Shown piece after piece: positions 51,726 to 60,999 of a stretch of 64,000 bases of DNA. Positions within the stretch are counted from its first letter, which is position 1. The number at the start of each line of letters is the position of its first letter. The translations under genes and the position numbers were made by a program. This DNA is from Prorocentrum cordatum. Lineage: Eukaryota; Sar; Dinophyceae; Prorocentrales; Prorocentraceae. Where the stretch lies: positions 37,501-101,500 of the forward strand of contig CAUYUJ010016906.1 of NCBI GenBank assembly GCA_963575745.1, read 5' to 3'. The notes beneath the pieces are model-generated. The model worked only from the letters and a program-made list of their open reading frames with translations. It was not told the origin of the DNA and made no database searches.

Positions 51726-52285
51726 CGACCAAACATTTCGGTAGGGCGGGCCAGGTGTTTCGCTCGAGACGTGATCGCCGTCCAGAACCCCGAAGCTCGA
51801 TATGTCCAGCAGCTGCTGGCAAAGGGCGGCCCGCTTCCAGAGTGCGGTTCTCGCTGTAGCGCCGCGCGCGTTCACTTGTGAGCCTTGTTTGGGGGCTGCA
51901 CAGAAGGGGGGCGGTTGTGTTGCGAAATGCAGTTCTCAAGCCAGTGCCACGCACGCTGGCATTAAAAGTTCCCAGCCGATTCACGGACAGATGGCGGGCC
52001 GTGTTCAATTTGTGGTTGTCGCGTTGGGTCCGCGCAGATGTTATTTCCAAGTTTTCAAAAGTTACCTGGATGGACTTCTCTGGTTTCATCACAATTCGTG
52101 CTTCCCGCCAGTGCCACAGCGCACACTCGCCATAGCGCGTTTCAGCAGCTACGCGTGATACATGGCGGTGTTGCGTCCGACATGCGACCCCAGTGCACGC
52201 TCAAATGGTACAGCCCTGTAAGTTTGCTGCGTCCAGCGCAGAGCGTAACTTTTTCTGCGTGTCCTTCGCGCCGCGGGAACGATTG
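51726..52285 (+). repeat. Diverged satellite related to the 42.3-kb array
   Basis: GCGGTTCTCGCTGTAGCGCC, GCAGTTCTCAAGCCAGTGCC, GATTCACGGACAGATGGCGG and CGCGTGATACATGGCGGT resemble successive parts of the 80-bp unit but with lower regularity. Confidence 0.45.
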
Positions 52286-52324
52286 AGATTGGGAAGCGGG
52301 GCTCGGAGGTCGCAGAGCAGGCGG

Positions 52325-52448
52325 GCACGGCCGCGCTAGTCTCTCGATGGGGCACCGTCCGCGCGAGGGTGTGCCGGAAGGTGCGGGGCGACGCTGTGCA
52401 GGAGCCTTCCTTGGTGCCGTAGGTGTAGCGCCGCATGGGACAGAGTCC
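52325..52448 (+). repeat. GTCCGCGYGAGGGTGTGCC unit, copy 1
   Basis: GGCACCGTCCGCGCGAGGGT then GTGCCGGAAGG, ending CGCATGGGACAGAGTCC. Related units follow TIR-2 copy 1 (from 52626) and lie at 54455-54600. Confidence 0.6.
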
Positions 52449-52629
52449 CCAGACATCTTGACGTCTCGAAATAATCGAGACGGAGGTTTTTGGTCTTTTT
52501 CGGCCTCCCAGGGCCCTCGCCAGGCCTCGGGATTGTCAATAAACGACTCGGGATGAAAAATCAGTCCTGAGGAAGCGGTCGAGAGGTCGGGGGCCGTGTC
52601 TCGAAAAATTCGAGACGTCGGATGTCTGG
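52449..52629 (+). mobile_element. TIR-2 element copy 1 (181 bp)
   Basis: The ends CCAGACATCTTGACGTCTCG and CGAGACGTCGGATGTCTGG are inverted repeats. The nine terminal bases match perfectly. GTCC is present immediately on both sides, consistent with a 4-bp target duplication. It splits a GTCCGCGYGAGG repeat whose undisrupted form is seen near 54540. Confidence 0.85.
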
Positions 52630-52720
52630 GTCCGCGCGAGGGGTGTGCCGAAACTGGCGGGTGGCACTATGCGGGCGCCCTCGTTGCCGCGGCCGAGAGG
52701 GAAGCCGTGTGGAACTCAAA
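52630..52720 (+). repeat. GTCCGCGYGAGGGTGTGCC unit, copy 2
   Basis: TCCGCGCGAGGGGTGTGCCG then AAACTGGCGGGTGG and GCGGGCGCCCTCGTTGCCGC. Confidence 0.6.
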
Positions 52721-53806
52721 AGGAGCATTGGCGCTCAGTCAGATAGCTAGTCGAAGGCGGTTGAGAGACCCGATCTGCGCGGGCATCTGTGGGGGGGGCG
52801 CGGCGCAATAGGTTCGAGTTTCGGGCGCGGGCGGGTCCAGGGAGAGGGGTAAGGACATCGCGGTCGGGGCTATCGCCGCGCATGATGTCGATGCCCCCCA
52901 CCCAGGACGCGCAACATCGTTGGGCGCCGCGGCATGCAGATTTCAGAGTGAATCTTGGAACTGGGCGTTGGAACGCGCCAAATTTCGCTTGCCTGTTGTT
53001 TCGCGGAGAGTTTCGGCGAGCTCTGGGGATCCTTGCTGTTGCGAATGTTGCAGGCGTTGCTGGCATTCCTGAGATACTCGCAGAGTTGCAGCGCAGTTTG
53101 GACTGGAACATGGGGAGCGCCCTCGTTTTCGGTTCTGGGCGCTCTGAACCCGGCGTCGCACCAACAAACTAATACTATGTCTGCGTCGCCCCCGCGAGGG
53201 GCGACGTGCGCAGCGAGAAATCTTATAGTATATGCGTCGTGGCGTGCGCTTTCTTTCCACACCGCTCGGGAAACGATATACTACCAGATGGGTGTATTGT
53301 CTGTTCGGGTCGGACGCGCGCCTCCAAGGAGGACATATGGTACTAGCATGTCTTTGTACGTCCCATTGACGTCGGCTCCGTGTGGCCCCACATCCCCAAG
53401 CTGCATGTCTTGCCGCAGTGCGCTCCGCCGCCGCCGGCCCCCTGGTGCAGCAGCCGCCGCGGACCCTCCGGTGGGGCCGGCCGCGCCACGCGCTCCGGCG
53501 GGACCCGTCCCTCTGAGCGGCCTCGCTTCTCTCCCCCCCCCTCTTTCGGCCGTTTCTTTTGTCATGCCCCCTTCTCCTTGCCGGGCGGCACACGTTGCTA
53601 CAACGGTACCCCCGTGTAGTTAGCTCTCCGCCAGCGCCGTTACTCTGCCTAGCCGCCGACGCAACAAACCTTTTACCCCGGGGCGGCGCGGGTGACCGGC
53701 GCCTCGCCTGGTATGCCTTCGCCGCGCGGCGGCGTCGGTTTTGCTGGGGGGCCGCGGGCCGCGTTCGCGGGGTCGCCGGCGCCTCCAGGCGGGACCATGG
53801 TGCCTG
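52721..53806. other. No gene seen
   Basis: GC-rich mixed sequence with overlapping frames of up to 220 codons on both strands and no domain. Confidence 0.45.
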
Positions 53807-53962
53807 AAGTCGGGCACGCCCATCTACAGCTGAGTCTTCAGAAATATGTCAAATATAGTTTGGGGACGTGTTTGGACTAGTTCGGCGTATTTTTGAACAT
53901 GTTTCGAACACCGTTCATAGTGCCACCAGAATCCGCCTGCAGGAAGACATGCCCGACCTAAG
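53807..53962. mobile_element. TIR-1 element copy 7
   Basis: Left AAGTCGGGCACGCCCATCTA. Core GTTTGGGGACGTGTTT. Right TGCAGGAAGACATGCCCGAC then CTAAG. Confidence 0.85.
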
Positions 53963-54454
53963 CTAAGCCCCGTGCGCCGCGGGCGTTAGTAAACGGGCCG
54001 GTAGCCAAGGGTGCGCTTTCAATCGTGTTTTTTTGTTTTTTCGAAAATTCGGCTTGCCGCGCACAGTTGCGAGGTACATCCCCCCGCCCAAATTATGACA
54101 ACGTGTCGACGTTTTCTGTCGTCCCGATGTATCACGCACCAGTGCGAGGTAAGTGCCCTGGCGCCCCGTTTTCGTTTGAAGAAGTATTTTAGCTACCGCC
54201 CCGTTTACCAACGCACCGCTTGCAGGGTTTTGCGTACGCACAAGTGGCCACACGTGGCCACATGTGTGATGGAGTTTCATTGCCGCCGCGGCGCATCTCC
54301 TGCTTCGTGAAACCAAGTGCGCCCAATGCGTAGCTGGCCTTTTTTTGCGGCGTTCCCAGTGGTTCGAACAACCACGCACGCTTGTATCCAGGACAAGTGT
54401 TGTACTTGACGAATTCAATAACTATCCCAGCGTCGCTACAATACGGGAGACGAT
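53963..54454. other. No gene seen
   Basis: Mixed sequence. It holds a GTGGCCACACGTGGCCACAT duplication near 54244. Confidence 0.45.
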
Positions 54455-54600
54455 CCGCGTGAGGGGTGTGCCGAGATGGGCGGGTTGAGTTTATGCGGAC
54501 GCCCCCATTGGCGTTGTAGGCGGGGTTCCGTATGGGGCACGGTCCGTGTTAGCGGCGTGCCGGGATGGGCGGCGATAGCGCGTCCGAACATAAGCAGGCA
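54455..54600 (+). repeat. GTCCGCGYGAGGGTGTGCC units, copies 3 and 4
   Basis: ATCCGCGTGAGGGGTGTGCC and GGTCCGTGTTAGCGGCGTGC are two units about 85 bp apart. The junction GTATGGGGCACGGTCCGTGT between them is the unoccupied equivalent of the TIR-2 copy 1 insertion site. Confidence 0.65.
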
Positions 54601-55220
54601 AAGGGGGAGGAGGAAGAGGGAGGCGGAAAAGAGATGGGGTGCGGCGTTGCGTGTTCAGAGGAGGGCCCAATTCAACAGGAGGTTTGGGAAACAACAGCGG
54701 GAGGAGGATAAGGAGGATGAGGAACAAACAAGGAAGCGGGAGTTGGGATGCGCCGCGCTGCGCAAAGAAAACGAAGACCCAAGAACGCATGAGGTTTGGG
54801 AATATCGCGCAACATCTGCACGGTTTGATGGTGGTGCTGTTTCGAAACCAGAGTACCATTGGCCATGTTCTTGGATTGTCTGATATTGCTTGGCGTTCAA
54901 GGATGGAGGGCTCTTCCATTTCTAGGCGATGAGGCCAGTGGGGCGCTGATATTTCAAAGGGGCTCCCCGTACCGGAAAAGATGTGCCTGCATGGCTTTAC
55001 GGCAATGGCGAGGGTTTTTTTGAGGGGGACGAGAGGGCGTGTGGCAGCTCTTGGGAAACATCCTCGATCTTCTCTGCACCCCCTCGTCGGCGATCCGTGC
55101 CCTCCCTCCGACCATCACGTCCACGGCCGCGCCTGCGGCGGCGGCGGCGAGGGCGACGGCAGCCACGCGGGCGATCGGCGAGGGCGACGGCAGCGGCGGC
55201 GGCGAGGGAGACGGCAGGGC
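54601..55220. other. No gene; GCGGCGG-rich end
   Basis: A run of GGAGGAGGAA-type purines (54605-54730), then mixed, then GGCGGCGAGGGCGACGGCAG repeats (55130-55215). Confidence 0.5.
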
Positions 55221-55400
55221 CCAGACATCCGACGTCTCGAATTTTTCAAGACACGGCCCCCGACCTCTCGACCGCTTCCTCAGGACCAGCTTTTCATCCC
55301 GAGTCGTTTTTTGACAGTCCCGAGGCCTGGCGAGGGCCCCGGGAGGCCGAAAACGACGAAAAACCTCCGTCTCGATGATTCGAGACGTCAAGATGTCTGG
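55221..55400 (-). mobile_element. TIR-2 element copy 2 (180 bp, inverted)
   Basis: It starts CCAGACATCCGACGTCTCGA and ends CGAGACGTCAAGATGTCTGG, which is the reverse complement of copy 1 throughout (GACAGTCCCGAGGCCTGGCG, GACCTCTCGACCGCTTCCTC). No clear target duplication was seen. Confidence 0.9.
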
Positions 55401-55665
55401 GGGGCGGCGAGGTCGGCGAGGGCCACGGCAGCGGCGACGGCGAGGGCGGTCGCGGCGGCGGTGGCGGCGGCGCCGGCGAGGGCTGTCGCGGCGGCGGCGG
55501 CGGCGACGGGCAGAAGCGGCGCCCGCCGACAGGCCTGGGGCCACCCCTTCATCGCGCGGGGCGCAGGGCGCACGGAGGGCGGCGGCGGCGGCTACCTGGC
55601 GAAGCTGCCCCCGCTGCTGCCCGTCGCGGACGTGGTGCCCTCGCGCGCAGACCGCCGCGAAGATG
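55401..55665 (+). repeat. GGCGGC/GGCGAC degenerate repeats
   Basis: GGCGGCGGCGGCGACGGGCA-like units continue the pattern interrupted by TIR-2 copy 2. Confidence 0.75.
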
Positions 55666-55821
55666 AAGTCGGGCATGTCCCTCTACAGGAGATGTATTCA
55701 AGAATAAGCACAAAAGTAGTCTGGGGACGATGTTCCTAGTACTTGTCGCTATGTTTGAATAATTTGCACGTTGATGATTTATCCCCCAAAATCCGCCTGT
55801 AGGAAGACATGCCCGACCTAA
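55666..55821. mobile_element. TIR-1 element copy 8 (156 bp)
   Basis: Left AAGTCGGGCATGTCCCTCTA then CAGGAGATGTATTCAA. Core AGTCTGGGGACGATGTTCCT. Right TGTAGGAAGACATGCCCGAC then CTAA. Confidence 0.9.
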
Positions 55822-55840
55822 TGGTAAGAGGAGGAGAGAT

Positions 55841-56035
55841 ACCCAGGCCCAGACCCCTTCGAGCCTTGAAAAAATCACGACGGGAGGCTCTTCGCTGTTT
55901 TCGGCATCCGGATGCCATTACCGGGCCTCGGGCCCGTGCAAGAAATCGGTTCAGGATGAAGAACCGGTCCTTGGGAATAAGTCGAGGCCTTTGGGGGTCG
56001 ACGTCATGAAAAAATCTCGACGTCGGGGGCCTGGG
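55841..56035 (+). mobile_element. TIR-2 superfamily, subfamily copy 3 (195 bp)
   Basis: The ends ACCCAGGCCC and GGGCCTGGGT are perfect inverted repeats. The interior aligns with TIR-2 copy 1 (GGGCCTCGGGCC, GGTTCAGGATGAAGAA, GAAAAAATCTCGACGTCGG). It is a related subfamily with different terminal bases. Confidence 0.75.
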
Positions 56036-56172
56036 TGCCGCTACCCTGCTTTTGTTTTGCCCCCCGTTTGTGGGGTTCCTGGGAGGCCCTCGTCGCCACG
56101 GCTGCATGCGCCTAGACGTCCTTGCCAGTGCGCACCCGGGGAGAGGCCCGGGGAGCAGCGGTATCGGTACCT
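56036..56172. mobile_element. TIR-9 element copy 4
   Basis: GCCGCTACCCTG at the left, GCAGCGGTATCGGTACC at the right, with CTCGTCGCCACGGCTG inside. It directly abuts the preceding element. Confidence 0.65.
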
Positions 56173-56194
56173 TTTGGGTTCCCCCGCCGCCGCC

Positions 56195-56321
56195 CTCGCG
56201 AAAAAGTCACGTCGGGCGTGTTTGCGATGTTCGGCCTCTGGGGGCGCTCGCCGTGCCCCAGGACCGTAAAAAAACGACTCAGAATTTAAAGCCGGCCCCG
56301 AGAAAGGTTCGGGACTTCCTT
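56195..56321 (+). mobile_element. TIR-2 superfamily, diverged copy 5
   Basis: GCGAAAAAGTCACGTCGGGC, TTCGGCCTCTGGGGGC and AAACGACTCAGAATTTAAAG align with TIR-2 interiors. The ends are not clear. Confidence 0.45.
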
Positions 56322-56323
56322 CT

Positions 56324-56534
56324 AGGCCTCCTATACATGGGTCCGAGCAGATGGGGTCGGAGGATCGCACCGCATCGCCGACGCATCGCCGATGCGGCGC
56401 GATGCGGAGCCCAATTTTCTCCACGTCGACGTCGGCGGTGCATCGCCGACGCTGCTGGTGCGTCGGCGATGCATCGGCGATGCAGTGCGATCCTCCGACC
56501 CCATCTACTCGGACCCCATCTAGGGGGCCTCTAC
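56324..56534. mobile_element. TIR-5 element copy 2 (about 210 bp, complete)
   Basis: Left GGTCCGAGCAGATGGGGTCG then GAGGATCGCACCGCATCG. Right CGATGCAGTGCGATCCTCCG then ACCCCATCTACTCGGACC. The arms pair over more than 60 bases and are built of GCATCGGCGATGC palindromes. Confidence 0.85.
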
Positions 56535-56888
56535 TCCCAGGAACTACGTGCGGGCAAGCATCGATTGGATATTCTGCCACCTGAGCCGCCGGGCGCGAGG
56601 GTTTCCTCTCGTTGCCACGGCCGGGCGCGGCTCGAAAAGCTACGATGTTGCGATCCTGGGAGGTGGCCCGGGGACCGATTTTGAGCGGATGTGCCCTCGA
56701 CTTCCTGCTTGACGGATTCGCTCGAGGCCCAGCCAGCGAAGATCCTCCGGCCGTTTGACGGCTGACCAGCACGCTGAAATTCCCCGCCCAGGGAGGGGGC
56801 GAAGAATGCAGGATATTCGTGCTCGCGGCTGCAGCCTTCCCGGGCGCGCCAGCGTCTTGGTTTATCAAGAAGTCCCCGTTTGCGTAGG
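56535..56888. other. No gene seen
   Basis: Mixed sequence of about 350 bp between two TIR-5 copies. CTTTCTCGG-like and CCGGGCGCG motifs occur, but no element end was recognised. Confidence 0.4.
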
Positions 56889-57114
56889 TCTAGGCTTCCT
56901 AATTTGATGGGATCGGAGTCGTTGGGACCGGAGGATCGCGCCGCATCGCCGATACATCGGCGACGTGGCTCGATGTGGATCCCGATTTTCTCCACGCCGG
57001 CGTCGCTGATGCACCGCCGACGTCGCTGATCATCGCCGATGCATCGCCTATGCATCAGCGATGCAGCGCGCGCCTCCGATCCCACCTGCTCGGACGCCAT
57101 CTAGGGAGCCTCTA
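56889..57114. mobile_element. TIR-5 element copy 3
   Basis: Left GGGACCGGAGGATCGCGCCG then CATCGCCGATACATCGG. Right ATCAGCGATGCAGCGCGCGC then CTCCGATCCCACC. Centre TCCCGATTTTCTCCACGCCG. Confidence 0.8.
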
Positions 57115-57117
57115 TGA

Positions 57118-57278
57118 TTAAGTCGGGCATGTCCCTCTACAGGGTGAATATTGGAAAATAGTCCAAGTGTAGTCTCGTGACGATGTTTCGAGTGGTTTGG
57201 AATATTTGCTTTGGGTATTGCTTGGCTGTTTTCATGTGTCCCCCAAAAATCCGCATGTAGGATGACACGCCCGATCCA
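57118..57278. mobile_element. TIR-1 element copy 9 (161 bp)
   Basis: Left TTAAGTCGGGCATGTCCCTC then TACAGGGTGAATATTG. Core AGTCTCGTGACGATGTTTC. Right ATGTAGGATGACACGCCCGA. It begins three bases after TIR-5 copy 3. Confidence 0.9.
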
Positions 57279-58008
57279 ACTCTATGGTTTGCCAAGAAGT
57301 CCCCGTGTGCGTAGGGGGTCCTGCACTTGCCAGCGCCGCCGAGGGAGGCGGGGTCGCTCTGCCGCGGGCGCTCCAGCGGCGCGCGGGGGAGGGCGGCAGA
57401 AGAGAGCGGCGGGAGGGTGCCCCTTGTGCGCACGGGGCGGGCCAGGGCGCTGGGTGCCTGCCCTCTGCCCATCTACATCCTGCCACCTCCCTCCCTCCTC
57501 CTCCTCCTCCTCCTCCTGTGGAGTGGCACGAGGAGGGTCAGGGATCAGGGGAGGTGCAGGGGCCCTGGACGCCCGAGGTCTGAGGGAGTGTTCTTCGTCC
57601 TCTGGTGCGGAACTGTCGTGACCAGAGCCACCTCCCCCCCTACACCCTTCTACATCCTGCCAGCTCCCTCCCTCCCTCCCTCCCTCCCTCCCTCCCTCCC
57701 CCTGGTTTCACATCACATTTGAACGCAGCAATGCCTGCGGCCGATACCTTTGCGCCCTGAAGGTTTTTCGCCTTTGTAACAGTCTTGACGAGTCCAGCTA
57801 CGAGTGACGCCCTCAGTCTGACCAGCCAGCGGTTGAATCAGAGATGCAATCCAAAAATTCCCTCTGCCCTGGACGCCCGAGGTCTGAGAGAGTGTTCTTC
57901 ATCCTCTGGTGCGGAGCGGTCGTTGCCCGAGCCACCTCCCCCCTATACCCCCCCATGACAACGGTTGCGATCGTGCTTCGGGGGGTGGGGAGGGCTGTAA
58001 TCAGGCGG
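57279..58008. other. No gene; short CTCC runs
   Basis: CTCC runs at 57480-57520 and 57660-57705. The string CTGGACGCCCGAGGTCTGAG occurs twice (57565, 57871) with GTGTTCTTC and CTCTGGTGCGGA after each, making a direct repeat of roughly 100 bp with a spacing of about 306 bp. Confidence 0.55.
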
Positions 58009-58182
58009 GGCCACGACGAGGACAAATCCGTTCCAGAGCGTTCGGGAACGCTGTCAGGGCGTTCTGCAAAACTGGTCGAAGAAGGCCGCGGCGCCCGAGA
58101 CATCTTCCCGAGCCGCCGGATCCCAGAGAATCTCGATTGGTCCTCACCTAAAGTTGTTGTCCTCGCCCTGGCTTCGTCGTGG
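58009..58182. mobile_element. TIR-11 element copy 2
   Basis: ACGACGAGGACAAATCCGTT, GAAGGCCGCGGCGCCCGAGA and CAGAGAATCTCGATTGG match 38819-38977. Right CCTCGCCCTGGCTTCGTCGT. Confidence 0.7.
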
Positions 58183-58439
58183 GGGATCGGGGATTGCAGG
58201 ACAGTGCCCCGAAGGGCGGGGAAGCGCAGACGTGGACGACGGCGCGTGGCTGAGCGACGGGGGCCGTCGCCGAATGCGGCGGCGCGCTGGCTTGTTCGGG
58301 CGCCGCGGCCGTGGATCGGGCGCCCTCGCGCCAGATCCACGGATCCTTGGTCCACGTCAACGCGCGCCCGAGAAGGGGGGGGGGGCCGCCGAGTTGCCAC
58401 CCCGCGTGCCCGGCAGGCGCACGGAGGGCGCGGGCTCCT
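58183..58439. other. No gene seen
   Basis: GC-rich. CGGCGCGC..CCGCGGCCGTGGATCGG resembles part of 41200-41290 (CGCCCACGCGCCCGATCCAC), in a similar order. Confidence 0.4.
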
Positions 58440-58605
58440 GCACACACACACACACACACACACACGTTTCCTCCTCCTCCTCCTCCTCTTCCTCCTCCTG
58501 CTCCTCCTCCTCCTCCTCCTCCTCCCTTCTCCTCCTCCTCTCTCTTCTCCTGTCTCTCCTTCTCCTCCTCCTCCTCCTCCTCCTCCTCCTCCTCCTCCTC
58601 CTCCT
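58440..58605 (+). repeat. CA and CCT microsatellites
   Basis: CA run 58441-58465 followed directly by CCT/CTC to 58605. Confidence 0.95.
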
Positions 58606-58653
58606 GAGCAATCACCCGGCCAGGGTGGTGCTGAGCTTGGTCTCGGCTCATGG

Positions 58654-58841
58654 TGTTTCAACCTACACTGGCCTTGGCCACCAGGAAGGATTGATTTCGA
58701 GCACCAGGAACAAGTACCGAAGCTTGAGGGTTTGCGCGTGTCGGGCCCTGGGAGGCGATGCTCGTTCGACACTGTTTCGATACTTTTCTGGGTGCTCGAG
58801 CTTATTTCTGGGATGTGGTCATCAAGTACGATGGGAGCAAC
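58654..58841. mobile_element. TIR-8 element copy 2 (188 bp)
   Basis: GATTTCGAGCACCAGGAACA faces TTTTCTGGGTGCTCGAGCTT. GTGTCGGGCCCTGGGAGGCG and AGTACGATGGGAGCAAC match 43738-43918. Confidence 0.8.
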
Positions 58842-59230
58842 GTAAGTCTCGGCCTTTCTTCGGGGGGGGAGGGGAGGGCGGCAGCGACATCCCAACCCCC
58901 GCGTGGCGCGTGAGCGTGGCCTCGGCCTTTTTTTTGTTCGGGGGCTGGCGACAGCCCACCCCGCCCCGGAGCGCGGGGAGTTGCTGTCAGGTGCCTATCG
59001 CCGATGGGGCCGACTGGGCCGACTCCAGATGACCTGGGCCGACTCGGATTGCTTATCGCCGGTATATCGGCAATGTATCGCCGACTCCAGATCCATGTTC
59101 CCCCTCCCCCGCCCCTCGCCCGCCCCGCCCCCGACCCTCCCCCGACCCTCCCCCGCCCCGTCCCCGCCCCTTGCCCGAGGTGTGGAGGCGCATCGACCAG
59201 TTCCAGCGGCTGTGCTGGAGGGCCAGGGCG
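58842..59230. other. No gene; CCCCGCCC-rich
   Basis: CCTCCCCCGCCCC-type repeats at 59100-59170. TATCGCCGGTATATCGGCAA (59055) is a TIR-5-like palindrome fragment. Confidence 0.5.
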
Positions 59231-59231
59231 G

Positions 59232-59647
59232 GACGACGACGATTCCGACGACGACGACGACGATGCCGCCGACGCCGACGACGCAGACGCCGACGACGAC
59301 GCCGACGCCGACGACGACGTCAACGCCAGCGACGCCGCCGTCGATCACGACGACGCCGACGCCGACGATGCCGACGCCGACGACGACGATGCCGACGACG
59401 ATGACGACGACGACGACGCTGATCCCGATGCTGACGCCGTCGACGACTCCGACGCCGACGACGGCGCCGACGACGACGCCGACGACGAGGTCACTTGTGC
59501 CGACGCCGACGACTACGACGACGACGTCGACGACGACGACGACGACGACGTCGACGCCGACAACGAAGCCGACACCGACGCTGACGACGACGCCGACGAC
59601 GCCGACGCCGACGACGACGCTCACGCCGACGACGCCGACGACGCCGG

Positions 59648-59685
<38 letters not shown>

Positions 59686-60957
59686 ACGACGACGCCGACC
59701 CCGCCGCCGACGCCGACGACGCCGCCGCCGACGACGACGACGACGACGCCGTCGACAACAACGCCGACGACGACGGCGACGCCGAAGCCAGCGACGCCGA
59801 AGATGCCGCCGACGATCGCGGCCACGCCGACGCCGACGACGCCGACGCCGACGCCGACGCCGACGACGACGCCGCCGACGACAAAGTCGACGCCGCAAAA
59901 ACGCTACCAGCGACGACGCCGACGATGACGACGACAACGACGCCGACGCCGACGACGACGCTGACGACGACGCTGGCGACGACGGCGCCGACGAAGACGC
60001 CAACGACAGCGTCGACGACGCCAACCTCGCAAACGCCGCCGACGCCGACGACAACGACGCCGACGACGACGCCGCCGACGAGACGACGACGCCAATGACG
60101 CCGACGACGACGTCAACGCCGACGACGCCGACGACGACGACGACGCCGACGACGACGACGACGTCGCCGACGACGACGACGACGCCGACGCCGACGACGA
60201 AGCCGACGCCAGCGACGTCGCCGACGATCACGACGACGCCGACGTCGTCGCGGACGTCGCCGACGCCGACGACGACAACGACGATGCCGACGACGACGAC
60301 GACGACGACGATGCCGACGACGGCGGCGACGACGCCGACGCCGACGACGACGACGACAACGACGCCAACGACGCCGACGACGCCGACAACGACGCTGGTC
60401 GTTGGGCACGCCCTCCCTGCTGCCACTAACGACAACGACGACGCTTCCGATAACGACACCGACGACGACGCCGACAACGACGCCGACGACGACACGACGA
60501 CGACGCAGACGACGACGTCACCGATGACGATGGCGACGACGCTGGCGACGCCGACGACGACGCCAACGACATCGTCGACGACGCCAACCTCGCCGACGAC
60601 GACGACGCCGACGACGATGCCGACGAAGACGCCACCGACGACCACGCCGACGACGACGACGCCGACGACGCCGACGACCACGCCGCCGACAACGCCGACG
60701 ATGACGCCGACGACGACGACGACGACGAGGCCGCCGACGCCGTCGACGGCGACGCCGACGACGACGCCGACGACGTGACGTCGACGACGACGACGCCGAC
60801 GACGCCGACGACGACGACCACGACGACGACGACGATGCCGCCGACCCGACGACGACGACGCAGACGCCGCCGACGTAGATGCCGAAGCCGACGACGGCGA
60901 CGACGACGACGCCTACAATGACGTCGTCGACGACGACGCCGACGACGACGACAACGC

Positions 60958-60999
<42 letters not shown>

